A DNA stretch of 64,000 nt from Loripinus fragilis. Taxonomy: Eukaryota; Mollusca; Bivalvia; Lucinida; Lucinidae. Under the pieces are notes generated by a model. The model did not search any database and had not been told where the DNA came from. It saw only the letters and a list, made by a program, of their open reading frames with translations. Position 1 is the stretch's first letter. Each line of letters begins with the position of its first letter. The position numbers and the translations under genes were made by a program. The stretch lies in NCBI GenBank assembly GCA_964019695.1, contig OZ026530.1, forward strand, positions 43,757,716 to 43,821,715, given 5' to 3'. Positions 41,969 to 54,843 of this stretch are shown here, one piece after another.

Positions 41969-42544
41969 ACATTGAATGCTAGATTGGTAGCTTTTTGACT
42001 TCAGGGGATCCGGACCAATAATGGTAAGAAACCCAATATTTTTGTCATTTTTCAGGGGGGGGGGGGGGAGTCCGGACCCCCTATCCCAGCTCTGGATCCG
42101 CCCATGCTGGTATTAAAAATGGTATTGGGTTGAACCTTGATCAAGGTTATTCAAAGCTTATTCTAAGATGCTAGGCTTAAATTGGTTATTTGGCAAACAT
42201 GACCGCATGGAGTCTCTGACACTTAAGTCAATGGATATGCAAATTTTTCAAAAAATCATCAAATTTGATAGCCTAATGCAACATTTTATTACTTATTTAA
42301 AACCCATGCAATCAAGAAAGATTAAACCAAGAATCTTGAAGACGACTGGAAGAAGGTATTTGAAACGAAATATGGCTTTCCCAATCAATTTTATTGTCCT
42401 GTGTATGGGAGTAATTCTAGATTTGTGAAGGTTTTGGAGTGGTCTATTGAAACAAACTTGGGTTCCTCACGTAATTCAACTTAAGACAATGGCTTATGAG
42501 AGGTTTGTGACCGGTTAATGACCTTCTCTACCTGCCCAGCAGCA

Positions 42545-42866
42545 ATGCCGCGTAGCGCAGTCGGTAACGTGTCTGGCTACAGATGCGTGTCTGACTGCAG
42601 ATCCAGGGGTCGCGAGTTCGATCCCGGTCCGGTCCCATACTTTCGTGGAGATTGATCATGAAATGATTTCTATGGTCATTCTCCCCCCTTCCGCTGATTA
42701 ATTCAAGAAGGGTTGTTGTCAGTTACAAGCGAAAGTATGTGCACAAATTACTGGTTAACCGCTTGTTCATGCCTGCCCAGGAAAAAGTGTGGTTAGATGA
42801 ACTGACCGTCCCGCAATGACCATAGCTGTTGACTCCGGACGTAAAGCAACAAAACAAACAAACAAA
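42545..42866 (+). mobile_element. Second tRNA-derived SINE family, full length with 15-bp target duplication
   Basis: The head has box A-like GCGTAGCGCAGTCGGTAACG and box B GAGTTCGATCCC, with an extra GTGTCTG duplication in the anticodon arm. The body is unlike the 30735 SINE, but the end (CCGGACGTAAAGCAACAAAA, CAAACAAACAAAA) is similar, which suggests a shared partner LINE. Flanks ACCTGCCCAGCARCA at 42530-42544 and 42867-42881 are the target duplication. Confidence 0.93.
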
Positions 42867-42881
42867 ACCTGCCCAGCAACA

Positions 42882-45108
42882 GAGACCAGTTAGCATTTTG
42901 ACGCCTTTGATGAAACATATAAAGCTACATTTGTAATTCACTAGCCTATCTAGAAAGCAATGTCGCTGGAATATATTATACTCAACGTCAATGAATAGCT
43001 ACCAGTTAGTCCCATACACTTATCATAGGACAATATTTAGTTCATTTTGAACGAAGAACTGCGGATACTTCAGCACTCAATTTGATGGCATAGAGTCCCA
43101 TGCATCACTTCTGTGGAAAAGGTATCCATCTCATCCGAATTCATAATACCCTTTCCTTGACGGTCCCGATAGTTTCCATTGCACTGTATAGGGAAAAAGG
43201 AAAGTTTTGGTGCTACCTTAAAAGTTGATCCTCATTTTTTGTGTTTAATGGGATAATTCCAACCATTTTGGTGGCGTTTTCAATGAAAACGTCTCGGGCA
43301 TATACTGGCATGTTGGGAATCTGAAAATGATGATGTCAAATTCTTAAAATCTGCGAAAAACATACAAAATCACGTGCAGCATAGTTCCAGGGCTCATGGA
43401 ACGGGTTTTCCCTCCAAACCAGTCCGTCTTTGACCAGAAACCTGAATCTAAAAGTAGCCATTGAGTTGTATTATAGATTTTCTAAAATATAGAAACACTG
43501 GCAACTTTTCACTGACGCTGAGTATGTTTCTTGGCTCGCATAGACCTACACAGTAAAAAAAAATGTCATTTCTTTTTTCCTTTTTGAAAGTTGCATATCA
43601 AATTATTGGGAATGAAACAAACAAATATTATGCTCTTTTACACATCCACGAACCCTGGATGGGGTCAAAAGGTCAAAATATTTTTTCTAATGAAGGTCAT
43701 TTGCATATCAAATTAAAAGGAAAGAAGTTTAGAACATTCTGCAAGTAAAATGTTGACCTTATGCACACCCCTGACATTTTGGGTTGGGTGAATAGGTCAG
43801 ACATTGAAATTGTGCTGATGAGTATATTTTGATTGAACTAAGTGACTTGATAGGCGTTGGTTATGATCTGAGTAATACCCCCAAATGGACATAGGTGTTG
43901 GAGAAATGGCATTTATATTTTGTGGTTAACATCCTCTCCTTGTGACAAGGACTCAGGTGAGCGACCCAGGGACCAAGAGCCCCTTGTTTATATGTATAGC
44001 CTCCTCTTACACTTGTAAACTTTATACCATCACGAGTGGATCTGTGTTTCTTTGTGGAGGGTTTGTTACATATATTGGTTTAACCTAAGTTCGACAGCTT
44101 AAGCAAGTTGTTTCTTCATGAGAATTAAAATATTAAAAAATGAAAATATATCATTGTTTAACATCAATTGGGATTAAAATGTCAAAATAAACTGCTATAC
44201 GTTTACGTAGAACTTACAAATTATCAAGTGGCCCTACTTGGCGACAATTTTGTAAACATTCAACAAGTTCAATAATGCCGTTGTCCTAACAAAAATAAGG
44301 TACAATTTATAATAACATCAAACATCCAATTTGACTTTTAACAAAACTGTATAAATTTCTTAAAAAGTTAGTTTTCTTTTATTTCATATCCACTAACTTA
44401 TTTCATTTAAAAGTTAACAACTGCCAAGAAAATAGTAATAAGTAAACTTACTACCCATTTCGTACAGTCCCCTAACTTGTACATGACCTTACAATGTTAG
44501 CAGCCCCATAGTTTTATTTTTGCAAAGGTGTTTAACTATTTGCCTCCTAGGGTCATCTGCTGATGTCATTTGCAATCAGTTTGTTCCAAACTGTTTGACA
44601 CTCTGATGGTATTTCTAAAAGATTTAAAAAAAAGAAAAAAAAAAAAAAAAAAAAAAAAAAAAACATGCAAAATTACCCTGGGTGCAAAAAGGACACGCGA
44701 ACTTTTCTACTTATCAGAAAGACAGCCCCTTTAAATATAAATGCCAGCTTGATCGAAATATTTGCAGACGATATTTTAAAATACTGGACTAAATATAGGG
44801 TAAGAAAGTTTTAGTTAAAATGTGATTTTTAATGACTTAATATTTTTCTATTCAAGTGTGACATCTGCAATGAATATTCCTTTCAAAAGCTCTTACTTGC
44901 ATGAAATTTTTCCTGTATAAACAAGAATTGCTTTTTTTATCAAGGAGACGGATATCTTTGGTCACATTGTGTTGTATGAACAATTTATACATCGCACATA
45001 GATCACTTTACGCCTCAACATCAAGGTTTTGAGCAATCAGAAGCATGCATATCAATCTTTATATAGTTACTTTTCTGGTTTGATACCGTTTGCAATATTT
45101 TGACATGC
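42882..45108. other. Intergenic region, mostly unassigned
   Basis: 43910-43988 is a 3' end of the AGCTCACC repeat (GACTCAGGTGAGCGACCCAG). A fragment of the TTAA MITE arm (TTCCAAACTGTTTGACA) is at 44583-44599. A poly-A run fills 44634-44663. No gene recognised. Confidence 0.4.
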
Positions 45109-45373
45109 TGGGTGAACTTTAGAGAAAACCATTTGCATGAACATGAACTACAATTATCTGACACTAATATTTAGAAGTATTTCGACCTAGATATATGTTT
45201 TTCTGGTATTATTTACAATTTTTCATTTTGACCTTGAAAAGTTCATAAGCAAAAATTGTAAATATATATTATTCTACCAGAATTTGTACATTTGGGCGAA
45301 AATACTTCTATATTGTAGTCGGATAATTGTAGTTCATGTTCATGCAACAGTTTTTTTTATAAAGTTCAAACCA
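45109..45373. mobile_element. 265-bp foldback MITE
   Basis: The whole segment is an imperfect palindrome. GCATGAACATGAACTACAAT and TAGAAGTATTTCG on the left pair with ATTGTAGTTCATGTTCATGC and CGAAAATACTTCTA on the right, and the pairing continues inward through TTTTTCTGGTATTATTTACA. Confidence 0.9.
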
Positions 45374-45471
45374 GGAAGTAACTCTAAAAAGACTGATAAG
45401 CATGCTGTGGATTGCTCAAAAGCTGTATGCTGCGCCTATGCCATCCTAAATCTCTTCCTACCACCTTAAAT

Positions 45472-45545
45472 TGGAATTGAGCCGCGACATGATAAAATCA
45501 ACTATGTGGCTGTGTGTCACAAGACTAGGCATAAGCTCAGTCTGG
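45472..45545 (+). mobile_element. Partial TGAGCCGCGACA MITE
   Basis: AATTGAGCCGCGACATGATA at 45474 matches the end of the 56401 copy; the rest is not alignable. Confidence 0.5.
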
Positions 45546-45602
45546 TGAGAATCTTTGCTGTTCACATGAAGCAACCTTGGTCCTTAGTTACCAACTGAGC
45601 GC

Positions 45603-45662
45603 GCAGCGAAGACTGATCAGCCTGGGCAGATGCCCAGGCTGATCAGAGTCTTCGCTTTGCGT
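45603..45662. repeat. Near-perfect hairpin
   Basis: GCGAAGACTGATCAGCCTGG and GCA pair with TGCCCAGGCTGATCAG and AGTCTTCGC. Confidence 0.88.
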
Positions 45663-47033
45663 ACACTAATTTACTGGTTTTGTCATGTAATAGCTCATAT
45701 AAATTATTGAAATTTAAGCTATTGTTTAGACTTTTGAATGTGTATGCACTTCAATTAAACTGCGAAGACAAAAGTATAAATTCTTATTAGCACAGTGTGT
45801 CTAGCATTTAAACTCTGTTTGAACATTATCGAAGCGATTAGGTTTACAACTTGATTGGCCTCACGTGCGGGAAATACAGGTGGGTACATGTTTACATAGA
45901 CAGTTATTTTAACATGTGTAATCGGCTAGTTTAAGCTAGAGGCGCGTGGGCCCAGTATCTATACTGTTTCAATAGTCGTATGCCTGAAAATGACAACAAG
46001 AAACATCTTTTAAAAAGATATACGACGAAGTGACATAAGACATAAACTATTTGATATGAGTAACTTGAGAATTTTTTTAAAGAAATCACATATTCAATAT
46101 ACATCTGTGAAGGAATTGAGAAGAAAAAAATGGGGGATGTTTATACTTTGATATGTCGTCGGTCAGCGGAGCTTAGTATTTTAAAGCGTTTGACTTAAGA
46201 AACCTATGCTATTCCAAAATATCTGTAGTGATGCTTCAAGGGTACAGGATTGCTGGAATCTCGCGAAAGCTCGAGTCAGAACGAAAAAAATATGCCCTGC
46301 GCTCAAATACCGTACATGGTGCAAAAAGCTAAAATAGTAGTAGAATTTAGCTGACCGTAACCTACTGATATCAGTTTTATCTGTTGCATGTCTAAGGTGT
46401 TTAAGAAGTTTTCAAGCGGCCATGAAGCGATTACGTCATGGTGACGTCACTATGACCCTACCTTAAAGTGGCGTCGTTATACGTGGTCTCCCTCACGGAG
46501 GCTTGTCATTTTTACTGCCAGGCTGTCGGAAACGTGTTTGCAGACGATAATTTGTTTGTTCATTACATCCAAAACTGCGTGGCACGTCAGCAACATGTGT
46601 ACCTGCTTCAAGAAATCAAAACGCGGCATTTCTGTAATTTGTTGATAGCCAGGACGGCGACTGAAGCTTGCTAACACTGAATTTTCTCCGGATTATTGCA
46701 ATAGGAACAACTCTCTTTCAATATCGAACAGCATATGAGAAAATAACCCTGCCGGTTTTCCACAACACGTGCACATCATGCATTTTGATTTTTGATTGAT
46801 ACAGTCTAATAGAGGCATTATTCATCACACAATAAACGGGTACATGTAAAGTTACGATAATACAACTCATGTATACAATTTGACAATGAATATTCAAATG
46901 AGATAACATTCATATAGGACCACTGGATGATTAGACATGTCAAATTGTAACGTTGATTATATTAAAACATGCAACAATGACCAAATTGGGATGAAATCAG
47001 CCTATTTATATTTGTAATGATTTTCCATAATTT
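45663..47033. other. Intergenic region with a possible regulatory site
   Basis: The palindrome GTGACGTCAC at about 46439-46449 is a perfect CRE-type site. Overlapping frames on both strands at 46468-46677 are of moderate GC, but neither has a recognisable domain. Confidence 0.3.
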
Positions 47034-47365
47034 TTTAGCGTTTTTATCAATATTCATGAATATGCAAATTATGCAAATAAGGTACGTTGCATATTTGACC
47101 ATGGAATGAAAGGCCAATGTCTTGGCTTTATTTTAGTACATATTTTAGTACTCTACGACTAAGAGCAGCTGAGATATTATTGATCTTGTACGTATACCCT
47201 ATTCGTGAAGCACATTTTTAATGTTTTGATAAATATTTATGAAAATGCAAATTAGATAATTTTAATATGCAACAAGGGGATAATAGGCATATGTCTAAGC
47301 TTTAATTTGGTATTAAGTTTAGTAATCTAGGATAAGTAACAGCTGAGATATGAGTAATTTTATAG
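47034..47365 (+). repeat. Two tandem ~181-bp units containing ATGCAAAT
   Basis: Unit A contains AATATGCAAATTATGCAAAT and AGCAGCTGAGATATTATTG; unit B repeats it from about 47215 with AAAATGCAAATTAG and AACAGCTGAGATATGAG. The octamer-like ATGCAAAT is conserved in both. Confidence 0.7.
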
Positions 47366-48811
47366 GCAGACCCCCCTTCTCAAATTCGCTATGGGTTGGC
47401 ATAGAAACCATGCAATTTCACATAGCCCAAACCAAATTTTTTTTGAGGACACCTTCGTTTCCCATCCAGGGGGTCCAAATGAACAATTTGGCACCCATGA
47501 AAAATTGTCCTGGGGGGTGCAAGGTAACCTAAATTGGATGCCGGGGTATAATGGCCAATATAATTCTGCGAGGATTCTTACAATTATTGTCCTTGGTTTT
47601 ACACGCATATTATGCATGAAAATAAGGACGGCCTTGAAGAGTTCTTGTTACCTATATTCTGCAATAAGCTCGCGGATTATCTCCACGTGCAGACGGACAA
47701 CCCATGGTATAACTATTACGTAACACATTTATGCCGAAAGGATTTTCCCATCCTTATCCAATTTTGGGGTTGTTGTGTGGTGTTTTTTCATTTTTATTCT
47801 AATTTTAAAAGGAACATCTGTTTGCAAACAGTGGAGTACCTGACCAGTCGCCGCGTTTTGCGGCATCTGATCTAGTTTTGCACTGTTTGCTGATGTCCCA
47901 CAAACAGGACGTTAGGCGTACACTATATGGGTTAACCAATACTGGGCCGGGTATTGTTATGTGGGTTTTATGTCCGGGAGAATAGAAGGCTCAACCGGCA
48001 GTGGTTCTGGTTTAAAACATCTCTGCTTAAAGCTTCATTCGAAAAGACTGGAAGAGCCAGAGATCGAAATCGGGATCCCTGGGGACAAGGCAAGTGGGTT
48101 ATCCACACCACACCGGTTCTACTGTATAGTTCAGCAACGCAAGGTAATATTTTTCATACCAGGATATAGATCTACTTGTATAATTGAAACCAATATTAAT
48201 TTGACAGCTTCTATGTAGGAATTTATGGGAAAATTATGAAAATATAGAAGTTAATGAGACTTTCATGAAAATATTTTGTTCCTTCATTGAAATTCGAATT
48301 ACCTATTGAAAAAAAAGTTATTGAATACTTCTGACCAGCAATATGTTCATATCATCGCCATTTTCCTGCTGCACCCGTCTATGCATTTACCTAACCGGGC
48401 CATCCTCCAGCCATTAGAATTACTAAAATTAATACGATGCATTCAGAAGATGGCATTAGCATGTGTTTTGCATATGAGGCTTGCATGACAAGACTAACAG
48501 TGTGACGCTGCGCCCAGCGAAGGTTCAGGCCAGCCTTTGCAGAGTCTTTGCTGTGTGCTCGATAGACAACGTAGGCCCCAAGTTCTCTCATTGCACCAAG
48601 CGAGAAAACAAATCGCGGATATCAAGACAACGGGCGCAACGTCAAACATATAGAGGATCCAACTTGAGTGCTCACGAATTAAGGACTCTTAAAAAGATAA
48701 AATGCGATGCTTGCCGAGTACTTTATCTATTTGTCGCAACGAGTTTAATAAATTCAATAATATAGTAGAACAAATGTTAGATTATATTTATCATATGACA
48801 TTTAAATAATA
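47366..48811. other. Intergenic region with repeat remnants
   Basis: 47391-47560 holds C- and G-run phrases and a 110-residue frame without a known domain. 48476-48596 is a fragment of a MITE family whose translation (RAHSKDS on the minus strand) recurs in mollusc gene predictions. 48732-48800 repeats the insert of the SINE at 32965. Confidence 0.45.
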
Positions 48812-51800
48812 GTAGGGGAGCCAGAGATTCAAAAATTGGAAAAAAGTGGCCGGAAAGTAGCAGAATTTTAGACTATATCCTCAGTTAGTATGGTGTTTCA
48901 GAAGTGTGAAAACAGATATTGCACAAATTTTAAGTCTTGCAAAAGATGTTTATTTATGGGATAACCATAGCTACCCTCATGCAGGCTTCATGTAGTAGGC
49001 TATTCGCTACATTACTGACAAGAAAAGTTATTTAGACAAGATAGGTCACATTTCCTACTATCTGCATATTACTTTACAGTAACTTAATTAAAGCACCAAA
49101 CTGACAATAAGTTTAAATGACTTACGTTTACGTAATTGTTATATACGTTACTTACATTCAAATATATTACTATTGTTTACTTGACCATGGGCTGCCAAAA
49201 GACTTGTGGAGGGAAAATATTTTGTAAATTAAGATTTTATTAGCTACTTTATATATTATAAAATGTATGTTAGCTTTTGATGAACATGTGCATTTACCAT
49301 GCAATAGCCAAGTCTAATACGTTACCATTAGATAATAAGGAAACTCCTAGTATAGTGTTATTATCATTTGCATCGTTTTCTTACATATTGTTATGATTGA
49401 TATTTTAATTATTGCAGCTTAATAGCAGAATATTGATATTAGTTAAGGCACCTGGAAGTTCTGTTATATACGTTACTTTCTTTTAAAACAATAGTTTTGT
49501 GCAATTTTATGTGTATATGCGTTCAAACAGCTTGTAGGTGAAAATGAAATTGACTACCATCTTAGTGCTCAAAATTAGATTGGAAATATTGTATTTTTAA
49601 ACATTAAATATGAATGAGATGCAACATCAACAGAATCGTATTTGGTTAAAAGGGAAAAACTTGAAAATAAAGCACATAAATGACATTAAGTATATGTTTT
49701 AGGAATCATGTAAATAGATAATTGATACCTTTTTATTATTCATAACTAAATTGTTTCAAAAAGCTTAAATGATTCTTTAAAATCTGTGCCACTACCATGT
49801 ATTTGCTTCTTTTTATACATTAAATTGCATTGAATGACATATACAAGACATTTTCTTTCACCATCAACAGCTCAATGTATAAATAAAAAGTACGCAGTAA
49901 CATAGTCAGATCCATCACACATTGTAAAAGCCATCAAATATGTGCATTTATAAACAGTTATTCGTTACAGCAGCTATATTTAAAACAATAAGGCACAAAA
50001 TAGACCTTAAAACTCTAAAAAGTTAAGATATTCTAAGCAGAAGTCCAAATCAAGAAGTGAAACATTAAAGATACCTTCATCGGAGTCATATGAACCAAAA
50101 CTGAAGTTTGTGGAAATCGTGATGATTTCTGTCTCTGATTTAGCACCCCCTTAGCTATCCTTGGGGTTATAATATTTTAGTATCTACAAGGTCTTCGCTT
50201 TGGCAAAAGATTATCATTTATGGTGGTAACGTATATAACAAAAATATAAAGATCATTACTTTAATCATTGTGTTGCCTGGTTCTACACGTTTGTGAAGCA
50301 ATGAAACAGGACAGTATTTATTCTAAATTACCATTTTAATACTTTAGAAACAGACACATGTCTGTTAATAAGTCGGAAAAGCTCCCCTGCATTGTTAGTA
50401 TTGTAGACATTTCTATATGATTAGACTTCGATAATCAGGACCTTGAGCAAACAAACTTTCTAGAATATGACTTGATTGATCATATATTCCAGAATGTTTG
50501 CAGACGTTTTTTTCTTTATAGCTATATAGCTTATCAGCATACGTGATAGAATCTGCTTTAATGTTTGTTTTATTCAGAAGGACACTACTTATTTTTTACA
50601 CTCACAATAAGTAATCATAACAACCGTCATTCAGTCCTTACAACTAACTTATTAATACCCATAAAGCATGTACCAACTTGTTAAACGATGCTTTATTTAT
50701 GGTATATTGATAGTTCATGTAATAGAAACAAAATCCATACTTATGCTACTTTCAAAGAATACTTTCAGATAATATACTCAACAAATGCTATGCAGTATCA
50801 TACTTACATATAGTGCAATTGGCAATAGAGACAATGTTATCACTATCTGAGATGTATCATGATACTTTTACAAATCGAAAGAAATACAATTTCTTATGCA
50901 GACGATTGATAAAAAAGAGCGGCAGACAAATTAAACATGCATACATACTATTTGTTAAGTTTATGCATACTTCCTAGCATAACATGTTAATCTATTTTTT
51001 TTTGTGTAAGTAATGATACTAACTATTGTGTTTTCTCTATTGTACATATATTTATTATTTTATAAGCACAGTAGATAATTTAATTTATGCCTTTTTGACT
51101 CTATACCCTGATGTGTTTACAACTCATCTATTATTTAATGCACATAAAAGGATTCAACTGACAGGATTCCTGCAACAGTTTGTTAAAAATGGGGTCCAAT
51201 GACTGCTATGGTATTATGATAGAACTTAACATCAACTATATTAGCACTAATTGCTAAAACTAAATTTGATCTTATGACTGCTATTTTTACTCTAAGATAT
51301 TGCTATTCCTATCAACATTCTGATTAGCGTAAATAGTCTTTTAAACGGTAATTTTAATGCATCCTAGTTAAATTTGGCTTAAACAATTTCTCTCTGTTGT
51401 AATTTTATAGAGTAAATTTGGTATCATAACTTAAAACTGAAGAAATGATCACTGCCTTGCGATGTAAACCCCATCCTTATGGATGATTCCCCAATTTCAA
51501 CGGCAATAATTCATTTTGAACAACCAATTCCGTTTTAAAGTTTGCATTGCTTTGACAGATGATTAGTAGTGTTAAGTTAAAAGGACTATCAGTTTCATTA
51601 ATCAAACAATGAAAGCCAAGTTAAAAATGAGCTGAAATTTAAGTTCATAAATAGAATTAATTTAAAAGTCACCTTCTGAGTTTTGATATATGCATAAATA
51701 GATGTGGCTTAAACAATTAGTATAACAGAGCCACTCTCTTAAAGAATAAATGATAACAAACACTAATATTTCCTGAAATTTAATGTAACGCATACAACAT

Positions 51801-53434
51801 TTTTTTTAAATATTCATAAAGGAGTGATGCTGTCTAGATTGCCAGCAAACGTCTTCTTTCTATAAGAGAACGTGACTAGGAAATAACACAATCACAGACT
51901 TCTGACTGACCCACTGCACCTTAAGGAAGGGACAAGGAACGCAGATATCTACAATATAATTAAAGTTGAGCAACCAGCTCTCTTCCTTGTCAAGATGATT
52001 GCTGAACTAGAAACAAATTAGAAAACAAAGGCTCAATACAAAACTCCCACAACCAATAGGACCAACAACAAACAAAGTCTCCAACATCCACACATCATTT
52101 CAGAAATTCTTAGACATTTTATCATAAATTAATCTGATTTGATAGAACAGATATGTTATTTACTATTTTATATATTGTGATGAGTGTGAAAAGGTTCGAC
52201 ATAAAGCTTTGGCTGCTTCTGAATAGCTTATTAGATTGTTTTGTTCAATTAAAAGAAAAAAATGTGCAAATATCTAATTTTGATTAAGGTTGTTTTCAGG
52301 CTCAGTTGAAAATGGAAAACGGTTGAGACAAATATATAATCATGATATATAATTCGTTAATTTATAGTTATATATGTTACTTTAGCAATTTTGACTAAAC
52401 AAGCTTAAGGGACTGTATCCTAGTTTGGATGTTGCATCAGACGTATCATTTTATTAGTTTATAAATTGAATAACATAACATAGAAAACTAGCAAACAATG
52501 TGTTTTTGTTTTTAAGTCAAGAAGTATACCATTTCTTTAAAGAAAAAAATACAACCATATACAAAGTCTCCTAATTAGTACTGATAACTTCTTCTTTTGG
52601 AAAAAAATGCTCTTTTTATGCCTATCAAACACAGCCCCCTCCCCTCTTTTAATGGAATAAACTTTCCAGTGATGTATAATTTAAGCTATTAAGCAATATT
52701 TGTTTGTCCTCAACTTTGTTTTATACGTTACATATTGAAAAGCGAACAACAAAATGATATTTTACCTCAGAAATGTTGTTAAGAATTACTCTTAAGTCGG
52801 CGATACCAAAACAATTATCACAAGGTGTTTAAAAGCTAACAGAAAAAATGCATGCTTATTTTCAAACTAAAGAGGTTCTAAACTTATATAAAGTTTTATC
52901 TATGGTCATCTAGTTAAACAGCTTATAACTGACAAAGTATTTATGTTAGAACGTATCTGTTTGCAGTTTTGAAATGGTCAGTTAGCGCTCTTTTAAATAC
53001 ACGTTATCCTGAAGTTAAACACATATTGAGAATTTTGTCAAATGAAACTTTTTAACAAAATTTCAATAATTTTAAGGGTATAGTTGAAAATATAACGTAA
53101 ATGACATTATAATGGACCCAAACAACTTTTAAAAACATCCCTATGTGTAGAGAATAGCATGTTCTTACAGACTGCATAAATGTTTTGTTCATTTAAAAAT
53201 TATAACTTCTACCTAAATAGACTTAATTACATATTTTTGTTTTTAAGAAAATGAGGGGTAACGTAATAAACACACTGTTACAGGTATGTTTGCAAGACTT
53301 AAATTGAATGCAATATCTGGTTTCATACTGCCTATACTATGTACTAAAGGATAAAACAAGTGAAAATTCTGCTAAAAAGGGGACATACCTAAATGCTTAT
53401 TTTTGACATTTTTGAACCTTGGCTCCTCTACTAT
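48812..53434. mobile_element. Element F: 4.6-kb AT-rich TIR element without long ORFs
   Basis: The left end (AATAGTAGGGGAGCCAGAG, ATTCAAAAATTGG, TAGCAGAATTTTAGAC, AACAGATATTGCACAAATTT, TAAGTCTTGCAAA) is the inverse of the right end (TTTGCAAGACTTAAATTG, CAGAAT-like block, TTTGAACCTTGGCTCCTCTA). The inverted region is about 150 bp. GTTATATACGTTAC-type motifs occur at 49138, 49463, 50226 (inverse), 51783, 52367, 52720 and 53257. No frame of 60 codons or more occurs between its ends. Confidence 0.8.
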
Positions 53435-53775
53435 AACTTATGAATCCCAATTTTGGCGTGAAAACGTCAATATTTTGCCATCTTTTGCGCAATGTCATTA
53501 CGTAAAATGGCTAAATCTGTAAACCGCAGACTCACAGATGCGACGGCATGTGATGCATTGTCTTGCAACGCACAGATTCATAATTGAGGCTCGTCGAGCG
53601 AAACCTGTTTTCGTGGTTTTCGGGCCAGGAAATGTTCAAACCAGCCTGCTCAGCTAGCAAGACGAGCTAGAATATTGATATTTAGTATGTAACAGGTTTA
53701 GCTATCATACATACCAGGAAGTGAACAACAAAGGCGCTGATCAGACTGCACGTATAAGCAGGCTTGTCTGTTCCT
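53435..53775. other. Intergenic, MITE-like remnant
   Basis: GAGGCTCGTCGAGCGAAACC, CTGTTTTCGTGG and later GGCGCTGATCAGACTGCACG resemble a decayed copy of the 11568 MITE. Confidence 0.4.
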
Positions 53776-54114
53776 TTAGTGTTTGCACGCAACAAAATCA
53801 GGATTGCTCGCATCGAGACATATACATGTTTGTGCTGATTGGAGCCTGGCATTATATCTAATATTCAAAATATCGTTTTGATGCTTCAATACTTCATTAA
53901 GAACATTTGAACAGGAGAACGCAACGTTGATACATTTCAATTGATCATACAAGATTGTCTCCAAACCAAGCATTGTGGAACAAATTTGGTCAAAATTGGC
54001 ATGACTGTCGGCAAGAAAGTTTTTGGCGATTGTAATCTCCAATATGTTCATGGACGTTGCCATATTAGATATCTTATTAGAATGCCTTAATATAGGTGCA
54101 CTTTTGAAATACAT
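53776..54114 (-). CDS. Unrecognised 112-residue minus-strand frame (possible exon)
   Basis: The frame has balanced codon use and a plausible mixed-helix composition (for example NILEITIAKNFLADSHANFD, LKCINVAFSCSNVLNEVLKH) and is not part of any repeat I can see. It has two early Mets and ends in a stop at 53776. No homology recognised. It may be the last exon of a minus-strand gene whose other candidate exons lie at 54518-54735 and 55283-55358. Confidence 0.3.
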   Translation of the reverse strand: MYFKSAPILRHSNKISNMATSMNILEITIAKNFLADSHANFDQICSTMLGLETILYDQLKCINVAFSCSNVLNEVLKHQNDILNIRYNARLQSAQTCICLDASNPDFVACKH

Positions 54115-54517
54115 GTATAGAAAATATCATTCTATAGTAGAATCTAAAGCAAAGAAACTGTTCATGCAGCGATATTATTGCCTGATGTTTTAGTCATGTA
54201 GTGGCCTGTAGTAGTTCCAGAATGAAAGACCAACGGTATCATGCTGCAGCTTCTATGGTGGGAGGGGGGGGGGGGACCGGGAGATGGGGCTTCCAACAAA
54301 GATTTGGCAGTTTACTAGCTCCTGCAGGAAGATGTAAGATTTATATCACAAAGTCTAAAATTTCGAAGCTGAGCCACAAAGTTTTAGCATTAACGTCGAT
54401 TAGAGATAAGTCAATTTCGACAAGCGCACTCAGTGACGTCCTTGAAAGAAAGGAGGTTAGTTGGAATTGCCTTTCTTGGAGCTATATGATATACATGTAG
54501 TTGTTGAAGATGGTTGT

Positions 54518-54735
54518 TCAGACTTTGGGCGCATTTGTTCCTTGATTCATGAAGCTCTGTATTCTTGTACTCAATCTTTTCACGGACTCTGTGATAAAGA
54601 CCTCTGCACCAGCCACAGAAACGCAGATCTTTGACAGACCAGTGCCTTTGACGCTGTAGAGATGACGTCTTGGGAGTTTTGTCCATAGCCCTTTCAGATC
54701 TATATACAGCGGTCTTGCGAATGCCTGGACGAAAC
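54518..54735 (-). CDS. Unrecognised minus-strand open region (possible exon)
   Basis: Two overlapping minus-strand frames are open. One reads ARPLYIDLKGLWTKLPRRHL then ICVSVAGAEVFITESVKRL and ends in a stop at 54518. The other reads SVKDLRFCGWCRGLYHRVRE. An acceptor-like TTATTTGTTTCGTCCAG precedes the region. Which frame, if either, is coding cannot be decided. Confidence 0.25.
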
Positions 54736-54756
54736 AAATAAAATTCTGCAATACTT

Positions 54757-54843
54757 TTGACCTGCTTAAAGCGATAATCGGTCTTAAAAACAAGTTTTGG
54801 TCTTCCTTATGAGTGGCCGCTTAAGACAGATTTTACTGTATTA
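54757..54843 (-). mobile_element. Right-end fragment of an element D relative
   Basis: CTTTTGACCTGCTTAAAGCG, GATAATCGGTC and GCTTAAGACAGATTTTACTG match the right end of element D (60566-61094). Confidence 0.8.

Noticed and set aside
46468..46677. Overlapping frames on both strands near a CRE-type site
   Set aside because: Neither has a recognisable domain or clear splice sites; listed only as part of the intergenic region.
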